NCBI GenBank assembly: GCA_910588885.1 | Contig: CAJUSQ010000029.1 | Coordinates: 1 to 25,501 of the forward strand | Length of the DNA: 25,501 bases | Reading direction: 5' to 3' | DNA from: an uncultured Lachnospiraceae bacterium | GTDB taxonomy: Bacteria > Bacillota > Clostridia > Lachnospirales > Lachnospiraceae | Shown here: positions 1 through 7,783 of the stretch, in pieces | How the letters are laid out: every line of letters starts with the position of its first letter | How positions within the stretch are numbered: position 1 is the first letter of the stretch | The notes under the pieces: model-generated | What the model saw: only the letters and a program-made list of their open reading frames with translations | Database searches by the model: none | Told to the model about the DNA's origin: nothing | Position numbers and translations under genes: made by a program

Positions 1-2
1 AT

Positions 3-284
3 GAATTTATTATTGCAAATTGCGAATATCCCGGTGACTGGGACGGTGAAGTGGAGAGGATTGAAAAAATAAATGATTTATTTATTACGGTAACTCATGT
101 GTATTCCAAAGATAAAACTCTATCATTTCATGTTACATCTTTCATTCAGGTTATGAACGGCAAAATTGTAGCAATTGATGAATACTGGGCAGACGATGGG
201 GTTGCGCCCAAATGGAGATTGGACAAACACATTGGAAAGGCTATTCAATCACTTTCCTGTTCACCAACAAACCAGAGAAAGTAG
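3..284 (+). CDS. NTF2-like/SnoaL family protein, 3' part only
   Basis: This is an open frame that runs in from the left edge, so the start lies outside the window; about 93 residues are visible. The C-terminal segment carries the pattern FIQVMNGKIVAIDEYW followed by DDG and a PKWR-DKHIG tail. I recognise this ending from small nuclear-transport-factor-2-like (SnoaL-type) proteins of Clostridia, a cone-shaped alpha+beta fold that usually binds a small molecule. The in-frame GTG at 51 has no good ribosome binding site and sits inside the conserved fold, so it is not the true start. The substrate is unknown. The AraC regulator begins 165 bases downstream on the same strand. Confidence 0.6.
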   Translation, partial: EFIIANCEYPGDWDGEVERIEKINDLFITVTHVYSKDKTLSFHVTSFIQVMNGKIVAIDEYWADDGVAPKWRLDKHIGKAIQSLSCSPTNQRK

Positions 285-449
285 CAGCTCATCAAGGCTT
301 TTTTGAGATCATCAACCATTTTTACAGGAAATCCCGCTTTCTCTCTTTTTTGTGCAGAAATTGAGAGGAAAAATCTAAGAATAAGACTTATAATAATAAC
401 GGCACATTGATGTCCCAAAAGCACAACCTGTGCAGAACGGAGGTATCTC

Positions 450-1301
450 ATGGAATGGGTTGAAAAATTAAACCAAAGCATGAATTATATTGAGGAACAT
501 TTGACAGACGAAATCAGCTACGAACAGCTCGGGCGGATTGCCTGCTGCTCCGCCTACCACTACCAGAGGATGTTTACTTATATGGCCGGGATCCCTTTGA
601 CCGAGTATATCCGAAGAAGAAAAATGTCTTTAGCAGCAGTGGATCTGCAGAGTGGAAAGGAACGGATTATTGACATTGCAGAAAAATACGGTTACAGTTC
701 CCCCACTGCCTTTAACAGGGCCTTCCAGTCTTTTCACGGGATAGCCCCATCGGCCGTGAAAGCCGAAGGTGTATCCGTAAACTCTTTTTCCCCCATTGTA
801 TTTAAAATTACCGTAAAAGGAGCGACAGAAATGAATTACAGAATCGAAACAAAAGAAGCATTCCGTATTATTGGTGTATCCGCACCCCTCCATCAGGAAA
901 TTGAGAAAAATTTTGAGGTTGTGCCGGCGATGTGGCAGGAAGCGTCCGTAAATGGAACCATCCAGAAACTGGCAGGAATGATGGACACGCTCCCGATGGG
1001 ACTTTTGGGTGTGAGTGCCTGCAATAATGAAGCGCAGTGGAAATATTTTATTGCCGTTTCCAGTACAAAAGCAAGCGATGAGTTTGAAGAATATACCGTG
1101 CCGGCATCTACCTGGGCAATCTTTTCCGGAACGGGTACAAATCAATCCATCCAGGAATTGGAGCGGCGGATTATAACGGAGTGGCTTCCGGCCTCCGGAT
1201 ATGAATATGCCAATGCCCCCGATATTGAGGTTTATTTAAATCCGGACCCGCAGAATGCACAATATGAGGTATGGATCCCCGTGGAAAAGAAAAAAGGATA
1301 A
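450..1301 (+). CDS. AraC-family transcriptional regulator with GyrI-like effector-binding domain
   Basis: A 283-residue protein. Residues 1-105 form the paired helix-turn-helix DNA-binding domain of the AraC/XylS family, with the second-helix signature IIDIAEKYGYSSPTAFNRAF at about 73-92. Residues 126-283 look like the GyrI-like/AraC effector-binding domain, beginning YRIETKEAFRIIGV and ending in a beta-rich segment with VYLNPD and YEVWIPV. Proteins of this design (Rob/SoxS-like N-terminus plus GyrI-like C-terminus) bind small hydrophobic or cationic ligands and often control multidrug efflux; the ligand here is unknown. The ATG at 450 is set by GGAGG at 438-442. A perfect TATAAT lies at 389-394 without a convincing -35 box. 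The neighbouring NTF2-like gene could be a target, but this is only inference. Confidence 0.9.
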   Translation: MEWVEKLNQSMNYIEEHLTDEISYEQLGRIACCSAYHYQRMFTYMAGIPLTEYIRRRKMSLAAVDLQSGKERIIDIAEKYGYSSPTAFNRAFQSFHGIAPSAVKAEGVSVNSFSPIVFKITVKGATEMNYRIETKEAFRIIGVSAPLHQEIEKNFEVVPAMWQEASVNGTIQKLAGMMDTLPMGLLGVSACNNEAQWKYFIAVSSTKASDEFEEYTVPASTWAIFSGTGTNQSIQELERRIITEWLPASGYEYANAPDIEVYLNPDPQNAQYEVWIPVEKKKG

Positions 1302-1374
1302 CGAAGCGCCCGACAAACGGGAAATTTCACATGTTACACAGCTTTAAACAGCCGTGTATCCCATATGACGAATC

Positions 1375-1406
1375 AAATCCCCCGCCAGCAAGCTGGCGGG
1401 GGATTT
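1375..1406. terminator. Perfect 15-bp palindrome between convergent genes
   Basis: The arms at 1375-1389 and 1392-1406 are exact reverse complements, GC-rich inside (CCCGCCAGC) and AT at the ends. It lies 74 bases after the AraC stop and downstream of the convergent FliD-like gene. There is no long T run on either side, so it is probably a bidirectional hairpin terminator, but termination efficiency cannot be judged. Confidence 0.6.
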
Positions 1407-1467
1407 GACCTGTGCTAAGGTACTGCAAGTGTACCCGCACTGACAGCCGTTGCCAATACAGCATCAC

Positions 1468-1499
1468 AAAACCAGCGGCAAATTCCGCACCGCTGTTTT
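1468..1499 (-). terminator. Hairpin terminator of the FliD-like gene
   Basis: On the minus strand the hairpin has a 10-bp stem (AAAACAGCGG pairing with CCGCTGGTTTT, one bulged base) that starts inside the TAA stop codon at 1498-1500 and ends in TTTTG. It is a plausible intrinsic terminator placed directly after the gene. Confidence 0.55.
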
Positions 1500-2223
1500 A
1501 GATATAATTATTATAGGAGTAATTATAATTGCTGCTGTAGGCGCCGTATTTGTTGTAGGTGTTTGCCCGGGATGCTTCCCGCTGAGCCGCATAATCAATC
1601 ATAGAAGCCCGTGCAGATACCTGGTTTGCATAAGAACCGTTACCCTGGAACAAGTTCTTCACCTTGTTCATATCCGCCTTCTGGAATGTTTCCTTATCCA
1701 GAGACAGGGAACCGTCGCTCTTAATGTTGATGCCAATCTCACTCAGCGCCCTGGAATTTGCCCGGGTAACCGTGGTCAGATTCTTAAAGGCCCGGTCCAG
1801 AGAATCGGAAGAAACCTTGTCGTAGCTGTCAATCATGCCGTTGTAGCTCTCTACAAACTGGTTCACCTTCTTGTAAATTGCATCCACGTCAAAGTCCTTC
1901 TTGGTCGTACCGTCTTCCTGTTCCACGTCCACCAGCTTGAATACCGACTTGCTTCCGGTCTTCTGCAATTCGTCAGCCGCGTTCTTCAGGCTGTCCGCGC
2001 TGTTCTGAATACTGGTCAGCTTCTTGGAAGACTCCTTTGAGGTTGCTGTGTTGCCTTTGTTGGCAATAGGGTCAAGTTTGGAATTTCCGCCATAATAAGC
2101 CTTCATCAGCTTATAATAGCTGCCGTTCTTGATCGCAGCATAGTCGCTTAAAAAGTTCATGCTGCTGCCGGAGGAAGCTCCGAATATAGATCCTCCGTTT
2201 GACCATCCAAAAATTGATGACAT
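1498..2223 (-). CDS. FliD-like (flagellar cap C-terminal type) orphan protein
   Basis: A 241-residue protein without signal peptide or membrane segment. Residues 110-190 resemble the C-terminal half of the flagellar cap protein FliD (HAP2): a FVESYNGMI motif at 123-131, then LSEIGINI-SDGSLSLDKETF at 160-180 and a V-NLF element near 188-192. The FliD N-terminal domain is missing; residues 1-50 are Ser/Gly/Tyr-rich instead, residues 60-90 look helical, and the last 18 residues are Tyr/Asn-rich. Start ATG follows an AAAGGAG site. No flagellar gene is nearby. It could be an accessory filament-tip or secreted structural protein, or a FliD relative with another job. Family-level similarity is read by eye, so the function is uncertain. 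Confidence 0.6.
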   Translation of the reverse strand: MSSIFGWSNGGSIFGASSGSSMNFLSDYAAIKNGSYYKLMKAYYGGNSKLDPIANKGNTATSKESSKKLTSIQNSADSLKNAADELQKTGSKSVFKLVDVEQEDGTTKKDFDVDAIYKKVNQFVESYNGMIDSYDKVSSDSLDRAFKNLTTVTRANSRALSEIGINIKSDGSLSLDKETFQKADMNKVKNLFQGNGSYANQVSARASMIDYAAQREASRANTYNKYGAYSSNYNYSYNNYI

Positions 2224-2269
2224 CCTATCACTCCTTTCCTAAGACATCCGTGTCTATACTACATATATT

Positions 2270-2294
2270 ATATCGGACAATTGCATTTCATTTA
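2270..2294 (-). promoter_or_regulatory. Candidate SigD/FliA (sigma-28) promoter for the FliD-like gene
   Basis: Read on the minus strand, TAAA (2291-2294) is followed after 13 bases by TCCGATAT (2270-2277). The SigD consensus of Gram-positive bacteria is TAAA, about 14-16 bases, GCCGATAT, so the -10 element differs by one base and the spacer is one or two bases short. The predicted transcript start is near 2263, about 40 bases before the ATG. A competing SigA reading (TTGTCC at 2275-2280, 16 bases, TATAGA at 2253-2258) exists. Confidence 0.4.
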
Positions 2295-2520
2295 TAATAA
2301 CAGACCATAACAATTTTTATGGGGTTGTCCGGAAATAATCCTTTATCTATTTTGTACATCTTTTTCTCTGATTCCGCAATGATTTTATTCATATTAACAG
2401 TAATTTCAAATTTTATTCATATTTTATTCACGAAAAATTGGTAAAATAAGGAAGTAAAGATATTTGTTTGAATATAAGACGTTTTTCTTTTTGAGATGCC
2501 TATTTTTAAAGTTTTTTCAT
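2295..2520. other. AT-rich gene-free gap
   Basis: Within the 359-base interval between the FliD-like gene and ung I see no coding frame worth calling. It is AT-rich and holds three near-direct copies of TTTTATTCA(TATT) between about 2381 and 2430. Nothing else is recognisable apart from the promoter and hairpin listed separately. Confidence 0.5.
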
Positions 2521-2525
2521 AATTA

Positions 2526-2553
2526 TGCCCCGGGGCCTAAGGGTTCCGGGGCA
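2526..2553 (-). terminator. Hairpin after ung
   Basis: TGCCCCGG (2526-2533) pairs exactly with CCGGGGCA (2546-2553) across a 12-base loop, 30 bases past the ung stop. No T run follows on the minus strand; on the plus strand a T-rich stretch follows within 10 bases, but no plus-strand gene ends here. Confidence 0.45.
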
Positions 2554-2582
2554 CTCCTCAGTTCTTTTCTTTTTTCATTCCT

Positions 2583-3257
2583 TCAGATGTTCCCAATCTG
2601 CCAGTCAATCGGCTCCACTCCATGGGCTTTCAGGAATTCGTTGGCCTGGCTGAAATGTTTGCATCCAAAGAACCCTCGATAAGCCGAAAGGGGGCTTGGA
2701 TGGGGCGCTTTTAAAATCAAATGGTTTGGATTGGTCAGCATGGGGATTTTCGACTGGGCCGGGCGTCCCCAAAGCAGATAAACGACGGGCCGATCCTGTT
2801 CATTCACCGCATGGATAATGGCGTCGGTAAACTGCTCCCAGCCCCGGCCCTGATGGGAATTTGCCTGGTGGGCCCGCACCGTCAGCACCGTATTCAGCAT
2901 CAATACCCCCTGGGAGGCCCATTTTACCAGATAACCGTTGTTGGGGATATAGCAGCCCAAATCATCCTGCAGCTCTTTGTAGATATTTTCCAGGGAAGGA
3001 GGGGCTTCCACCTCCGGCTTCACGGAAAAACACAGCCCATGGGCCTGTCCGTCGTTGTGATAGGGATCCTGTCCCAGAATCAGCACCTTTACCTGGCTCA
3101 AGGGTGTCAGATGAAAAGCATTGAAAATATCGTCTGCCGGCGGAAAAATTTTCCTGGTATTATATTCCTCCTTTATAAATTGATACAGCTTCGCATAATA
3201 GGGCTTCTTAAACTCTTCCCCGATGGCCGGCAGCCAATCGTTGTTTATCATTGCCAT
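2583..3257 (-). CDS. ung: Uracil-DNA glycosylase (family 1)
   Basis: A 224-residue cytoplasmic base-excision-repair enzyme that removes uracil from DNA. The catalytic water-activating motif GQDPYH is at 62-67 with Asp64, and the DNA-intercalation loop HPSPLS is at 186-191 with catalytic His186. The length and both motifs match family-1 Ung. The start ATG is preceded by AGAGGG; a second ATG lies two codons in. It follows hisF by 84 bases, with a weak TTCGTT/AACGAA inverted repeat in the gap, and may be the last gene of the hisH-hisF transcript. Confidence 0.97.
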   Translation of the reverse strand: MAMINNDWLPAIGEEFKKPYYAKLYQFIKEEYNTRKIFPPADDIFNAFHLTPLSQVKVLILGQDPYHNDGQAHGLCFSVKPEVEAPPSLENIYKELQDDLGCYIPNNGYLVKWASQGVLMLNTVLTVRAHQANSHQGRGWEQFTDAIIHAVNEQDRPVVYLLWGRPAQSKIPMLTNPNHLILKAPHPSPLSAYRGFFGCKHFSQANEFLKAHGVEPIDWQIGNI

Positions 3258-3341
3258 ACGTATCCCTCTTTTCTTTCGTTTCTCTCTGCCTTCTCGCCCG
3301 GTTTATTCCGGAGACAGATTTCGTTCGGAACGAATTTCCGC

Positions 3342-4103
3342 TCAACGGCGTACCGAAATCCCCCGTTGATCCAAATATCCCTTCAGCTCCCCGATCTCCA
3401 GCTCTTTATAGTGAAACAGGGACGCCCCCAGGGCTGCATCCGCCCCTCCTGCCGTCAGTACGTCGTAAAAATGCTCCTTCGTCCCGGCTCCCCCGGAAGC
3501 AATCACCGGAATGGAAACCTGTTCCGCAATGGTTTTTGTAAGGGCCAGGTCATAGCCGGCCTTGGTTCCGTCGCAGTCCATGCTGGTAAGAAGAATCTCC
3601 CCGGCCCCCAGCCGGTTCACTTTCACGGCCCATTCCACCGCATCTATTCCCGTATCAACACGTCCGCCCTTTTTGTAAATGTTCCAACCGCTGCCGAACG
3701 GCCGCCGTCTGGCGTCAATGGCAACTACTACGCACTGGCTGCCGAACTTATCGGCCGCTTCCGAAATCAGGTTGGGATTGTCGATGGCGGCAGAATTAAC
3801 GGAAATCTTATCAGCCCCTTCCCGGAGCAGGATTTTGAAATCCTCTACGGTACGGATGCCGCCCCCGACGGTAACGGGGATGAAAACCTGTTCCGCTACC
3901 CGGCGCACCAGGTCTACCACCGTATTCCTGGCATCGGAAGAAGCCGTAATATCCAGGAACACCAGTTCGTCCGCTCCGGCCTTGTCATAAGCCGCTGCGA
4001 TTTCCACCGGATCCCCGGCATCCCGCAGGTTCACAAAATTGACACCCTTTACCACCCTTCCTTCATGGACATCCAGGCAGGGAATAATCCGCTTCGTAAA
4101 CAT
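3342..4103 (-). CDS. hisF: Imidazole glycerol phosphate synthase, cyclase subunit
   Basis: A 253-residue (beta/alpha)8 barrel that uses ammonia from HisH to convert PRFAR to imidazole glycerol phosphate and AICAR in histidine synthesis. The two catalytic aspartates are visible: Asp11 in IIPCLDVHEGRVVKG and Asp130 in VVAIDARR. The phosphate-binding glycine motifs VTVGGGIRT and IASGGAGT are also present. Its ATG shares one base with the hisH stop (TGATG), and its ribosome site GGAGGTG lies inside the hisH end, so translation is coupled to its partner subunit. Other his genes are not in this window. Confidence 0.98.
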   Translation of the reverse strand: MFTKRIIPCLDVHEGRVVKGVNFVNLRDAGDPVEIAAAYDKAGADELVFLDITASSDARNTVVDLVRRVAEQVFIPVTVGGGIRTVEDFKILLREGADKISVNSAAIDNPNLISEAADKFGSQCVVVAIDARRRPFGSGWNIYKKGGRVDTGIDAVEWAVKVNRLGAGEILLTSMDCDGTKAGYDLALTKTIAEQVSIPVIASGGAGTKEHFYDVLTAGGADAALGASLFHYKELEIGELKGYLDQRGISVRR

Positions 4104-4720
4104 CAGGATACACCTCCCGTCGCTGCAAAATTCCTCAGAATGGCCAGCCCGGTTTCACTGCTCTTCTCCGGATGAAACTGGCAGGCAAAAAGGTTCCCCC
4201 GTTCCACAGCCGCATGGACCAAAATGCCGTACTCCGTCGTGGCCGCCACGATGGAAGCATCCCTCGCCTTCAAATAATAAGAATGTACAAAATACACATA
4301 AGGCTGCCCGGGAAATCCCGCAAACAGCCTGCTGTTTCCGGAGAGCGTTAAAGAATTCCAGCCAATATGGGGAATCTTCAGCCCCGGGCCTTCCGGAATC
4401 CGTAAAATTTCCCCGGGCAAAAGGCCCAGCCCTTCCACGCCGGAATTCTCCTGGCTGCCATCAAAAAGAAGATGCATTCCCAGGCAGATTCCCAAAAAGG
4501 GAACCTGCCTTTCTGCCAGCTCTCGGATTACTTTATCCAATTCAAATTTTTTCAACTGCTCCATGGCCACCCCGAAGGCGCCTACTCCCGGCAAAATCAC
4601 CTTATCTGCCGTCAGCAGCTCCCGAAACTCTCTGGTGACAACGCTTTCCTGGCCAATGTAGCTTAACGCCTTCTGCACGCTTTTCAGGTTTCCGGCATCA
4701 TAATCAATAATTCCAATCAT
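4103..4720 (-). CDS. hisH: Imidazole glycerol phosphate synthase, glutamine amidotransferase subunit
   Basis: A 205-residue class-I glutamine amidotransferase that supplies ammonia to HisF. The triad is complete: nucleophile Cys79 in FLGICLGMHLLF, His183 and Glu185 in FACQFHPEKSSETG. The N-terminus IGIIDYDAGNLKSV is typical of HisH. The ATG follows AAAGGA with five bases between. The upstream gap to the membrane-protein gene is only 65 bases and contains a 29-bp repeat rather than an obvious promoter. Confidence 0.98.
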   Translation of the reverse strand: MIGIIDYDAGNLKSVQKALSYIGQESVVTREFRELLTADKVILPGVGAFGVAMEQLKKFELDKVIRELAERQVPFLGICLGMHLLFDGSQENSGVEGLGLLPGEILRIPEGPGLKIPHIGWNSLTLSGNSRLFAGFPGQPYVYFVHSYYLKARDASIVAATTEYGILVHAAVERGNLFACQFHPEKSSETGLAILRNFAATGGVS

Positions 4721-4745
4721 GCTGTTCCTTTCTCACCAATCCGAA

Positions 4746-4803
4746 CCGCTTTTATTCTATTCCGACAGGCCGGACCGCTCTCATCTTATTCCGACAGGCC
4801 GGA
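4746..4803. repeat. Two tandem 29-bp repeats spanning a gene end
   Basis: Units at 4746-4774 and 4775-4803 differ at only a few bases and a short third copy starts at 4804. The right-hand unit contains the last codons and stop of the membrane-protein gene; the left-hand unit would again read RSGLSE-stop. It looks like a slippage duplication of the gene's 3' end. Confidence 0.75.
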
Positions 4804-6348
4804 CCGTTTCAGCAGGTTATATAGCATTGTAGTATAAGCATCCCGGCTGCTCTGTCCATAAACTTCCCGGGCCTCTTCCATGGACACCTGGAAGACCGAA
4901 GAGAGGTTTCCTTCCGCAAACTGCAAAAGCTCCGTAAATTCCGGTTCCGCTCCCACACCGGCTGCTTCCGTTAAAAATTTATCATACTTTCCGACAATGG
5001 AAATCAAGGCATCCAATGCTTCCGGGTACATATTCTTTGCAAGGTAGCCTTCATAGGCGTTTTCCTTCTGCTGCAGATAAGAGGTCAGACGTGCTTTCTC
5101 ATAAAATGCCCGGTCTACTTCTTTCACCTTCATACCCCGGATCAGCTGATATGCCCCCACGTAATCTCCCCGGTCATACACCTGACGGGCCTGGCTCATA
5201 CCGGAGCTGTAGCCTACCAGGCTGCTGCCCAGATATACCAAAACCACTACCGAAGCGGCCAAAAGGAACATCAAAAATACCGGCACCTTGGGCAGGGGCT
5301 TCGTCTTCACCGGAGGCTCTTTCGGCTTCTTCTCCTTCTTGGGCTTCGGCTCCTTGGGTTTCTTCTCCTTCTTGGGCTTCGGCTCCTTGGGCTTCTTTTC
5401 CTTTTTCTTCTTCTCTTTCTTCTTCTTTTCTTTCTTCCCGCCCTGAGCCGACTGTTCCATCTCCATCAGAATCTGCATATTCTCGTCTGAAATGTTCTCT
5501 ACCGCGCCCATTTCGGGAACTGCCACTTCCTCTTCATCTTCCCCGAAAAAGGCTTTGGACAGCCGCTGGAAAAATCCGCCCTTCTCACCGTCCTTTTTCT
5601 TCTTGCCCTTTTTCTTCCGCTTCTTTCCACCCTCCTCCGGGCTGCCACCGTCCTTGGACAAATCCAGATCCTCTATTCCTTCCAAAAGCTTATCCTCATC
5701 ATTGGCCTTCAGCATATTTCCGATATCTTCCAAATCTTCATCCGAAGTGATTCCGGCCAATATATCCAAAAGCTCCGCGTCCTCCAAATCGTCCTTTGCA
5801 TCATATGTACTCTGAATCCCGCTGAAATCCCGGGCTTCCCCGCCCGGTCCGTCCGAGGTACCCATGGCCGCTTTCAGCATGGCATCCAAATCGTCCCCCT
5901 GGATATCCGTGGAAAAATCGTCTCCGTCCAAGGTATTCACCACCATATCACCGGAATCCTGCCGGGCCTGCTCCCGCTCCTGCTGGGCCTGCCGGCTCCG
6001 TTCCTGCCGCTCCCGTCTGGCCTGTTCCGAGGAATCTCCCATATCTGCGGCTCCGGCCGTCAGTCCCTCAAATCCCTGTATATCCGAAAATCCGTCCTCC
6101 TGGAATCCGCCTGCCGAATTCCCAAAGCCTTCCAGCCCGTCTGCCGAACTGCCGAAATCCGGTTCTTCCCCGGGGCCTTCCAGCTCTTGTTCAAATTCCC
6201 GCAAAAAAGCGTCGTCATCCAGGCTGAACAAATCCTTATCATATTCCTTCAGAAAATCGTCTTCCGGTCCCTGTGTCAGGAGTACTTCCTCCTCATTGTC
6301 CGTAACGGAACGCAGCAGACTGTCCAAATAATCTTCCTTGTTACTCAA
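4786..6348 (-). CDS. Single-pass membrane protein with acidic N-terminus and Lys-rich linker, unknown function
   Basis: I recognise no named family. Counted from this start it has 520 residues: a strongly acidic, low-complexity N-terminus (1-240) with an Arg/Gln-rich helical stretch (about 110-130), a basic Lys-rich patch, a linker with nearly three copies of the 11-residue unit KEKKPKEPKPK (about 315-345), one membrane helix (about 355-380) and a 140-residue outer domain of short helices that could be TPR-like. There is no N-terminal signal peptide, so the acidic part should be cytoplasmic. I chose the TTG at 6348 because GGAGGTG sits six bases before it; an in-frame TTG at 6381 would add 11 residues but has a poor site. 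It may be an envelope or scaffold protein. Function is open. Confidence 0.7.
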   Translation of the reverse strand: MSNKEDYLDSLLRSVTDNEEEVLLTQGPEDDFLKEYDKDLFSLDDDAFLREFEQELEGPGEEPDFGSSADGLEGFGNSAGGFQEDGFSDIQGFEGLTAGAADMGDSSEQARRERQERSRQAQQEREQARQDSGDMVVNTLDGDDFSTDIQGDDLDAMLKAAMGTSDGPGGEARDFSGIQSTYDAKDDLEDAELLDILAGITSDEDLEDIGNMLKANDEDKLLEGIEDLDLSKDGGSPEEGGKKRKKKGKKKKDGEKGGFFQRLSKAFFGEDEEEVAVPEMGAVENISDENMQILMEMEQSAQGGKKEKKKKEKKKKEKKPKEPKPKKEKKPKEPKPKKEKKPKEPPVKTKPLPKVPVFLMFLLAASVVVLVYLGSSLVGYSSGMSQARQVYDRGDYVGAYQLIRGMKVKEVDRAFYEKARLTSYLQQKENAYEGYLAKNMYPEALDALISIVGKYDKFLTEAAGVGAEPEFTELLQFAEGNLSSVFQVSMEEAREVYGQSSRDAYTTMLYNLLKRSGLSE

Positions 6349-6408
6349 ATACTCCACCTCCGATGGATTTTGCCGCGCCAAACCCGCAGCTGTTTTCTTT
6401 TGCTTTAC

Positions 6409-6438
6409 GCTATATTTAGTTTATCACACTCAAAACAA
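6409..6438 (-). promoter_or_regulatory. Possible SigA promoter for the membrane-protein gene
   Basis: On the minus strand TTGTTT (6433-6438) and TATAGC (6409-6414) are 18 bases apart, in the short gap after the MATE gene and about 60 bases before the chosen start. Both boxes are imperfect. Confidence 0.3.
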
Positions 6439-6448
6439 ATAAACAATC

Positions 6449-7774
6449 TTAAATCACGCTCTTTTGCTGCCATTTCCGATGAAAAAAACGGATCAGGAAG
6501 GCCAGGTCCCGAAACAGCCAGTCCAGTACCATGGCAATCCATACGCCAATCGCCCCCATTTTCAGCCAGCTTCCCAAAATCAGGCTGAACAGAATCCGAA
6601 ACAGCCACATGGAAAAAATGGACATAAGCATCGTGTATTTTACATCCCCGGCTGCCCGCAGGGCATTGGGAAGCACAAAAGACGGCGTCCAGAAAAAAAT
6701 TGCACAGCCGCAGTGAATCGTTACCAACAGCCAGGCCAGATGCAGGGTGTCAGGAGACAGGTGATACATCTGTAACAGCATTGGCAAAAACAAAAGGATA
6801 CATCCGTCCAAAAGGAGAAATGCCCCGTAGGACAGCTTCATCAGCTTCTTCGTATAAGCTTCCGCCTGCTTGTAATCCCCGGCCCCCACACATTGCCCGA
6901 TAATCGTAACCATGGCAAGTCCCAATGCCTGCCCCGGTATGACGCCGATACCGTCCAGATTATTGGCCACGGCATTGGCTGCAATCTGAACCGTTCCAAA
7001 ACCTGAGATAATCGAAACTACCAGAATCCGGCCCAGCTGGAACATGCCGTTCTCCAGCCCGTTGGGAATCCCGATGTAAAGGATGCGCTTTACCAGCTCC
7101 GGCACAAACAGCCTGCCCCGGAAGGACACAAAATGGACGGTCAGACCGGGATTTTTCAGCATCAGGCAGATAATCACGGCTGCCGTTGCCCGGGCTGCCA
7201 GGGAACCCAGGGCCGCTCCCGCCGCTCCCATCCGGAATGCAAAAATAAACAGCGCATTTCCTCCGATATTGATCACATTCATGACCGCCGATATTTTCAG
7301 GGAAATCCCGGAATTTCCCATGGCCCGAAACAGGGCTGCGCCGCTGTTGTACAATGCCAGAAACGGGTAGGAAATTGCGGAAAGCCCGAAATAAATTGCC
7401 GCATTTTCCATTACTTCCGGTTCAATGGAGCCGAAAAACAGCCGCAGCATCCCCCGGTTGGCAATCAGGCAGAAACCGGCCACCACCAGTGAAAAGGCCG
7501 CTGCCACCAGAAACAGCTGGTTGGCCGATTCGCAGGCTTTTTCCTTCTCCTTATGCCCGATATACTGGGCTGCAATCACGGCCCCTCCGGTGGACAAGGC
7601 CGCAAAAATATTGATCATCAGCTGATTGAGCATATCCACCAGTGACACACCGGAAACGGCTGCTTCTCCTACGGAGGATACCATAACCGTATCCACCAGT
7701 CCCACGGTCATAGCCAGCATCTGCTCCAGCACCAGAGGCAGGATTAAGTTCTTTAAATCTTTTTTCGAAAACAA
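6449..7774 (-). CDS. MATE family efflux transporter
   Basis: A 441-residue inner-membrane protein with about 12 hydrophobic helices and the two-lobed layout of MATE (multi-antimicrobial extrusion, NorM/DinF-like) transporters, which export drugs or metabolites using a Na+ or H+ gradient. Family patterns seen include LPLVLEQMLAMTVGLVDTVM near the start, ALSTGGAVIAAQYIG around 58-72 and IPNGLENGMFQLGRILV in the second half. The start is a TTG with AGGGGG five bases upstream, nine bases after the PFL-gene stop, so it is probably co-transcribed. Substrate cannot be deduced. Confidence 0.93.
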   Translation of the reverse strand: MFSKKDLKNLILPLVLEQMLAMTVGLVDTVMVSSVGEAAVSGVSLVDMLNQLMINIFAALSTGGAVIAAQYIGHKEKEKACESANQLFLVAAAFSLVVAGFCLIANRGMLRLFFGSIEPEVMENAAIYFGLSAISYPFLALYNSGAALFRAMGNSGISLKISAVMNVINIGGNALFIFAFRMGAAGAALGSLAARATAAVIICLMLKNPGLTVHFVSFRGRLFVPELVKRILYIGIPNGLENGMFQLGRILVVSIISGFGTVQIAANAVANNLDGIGVIPGQALGLAMVTIIGQCVGAGDYKQAEAYTKKLMKLSYGAFLLLDGCILLFLPMLLQMYHLSPDTLHLAWLLVTIHCGCAIFFWTPSFVLPNALRAAGDVKYTMLMSIFSMWLFRILFSLILGSWLKMGAIGVWIAMVLDWLFRDLAFLIRFFHRKWQQKSVI

Positions 7775-7783
7775 AGCAGCCCC

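Noticed and set aside
360..394. A full promoter for the AraC gene using TTGAGA and TATAAT
   Set aside because: The boxes are 22 bases apart, too far for a standard SigA promoter; only the -10 box is noted.
2721..4175. A 484-codon plus-strand open frame opposite ung, hisF and the hisH end
   Set aside because: It is antisense to three well-identified genes with catalytic motifs, has no recognisable domain and no good ribosome site; it is a shadow frame.
4746..4803. 29-bp repeats as a possible CRISPR array
   Set aside because: Only two units, directly adjacent with no spacers, and they contain coding sequence of the gene end; no cas genes nearby.
5016..5815. Ser/Pro-rich plus-strand frames opposite the membrane-protein gene
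   Set aside because: Their composition is the complement of the Lys/Glu-rich repeats; no ribosome sites or domains.
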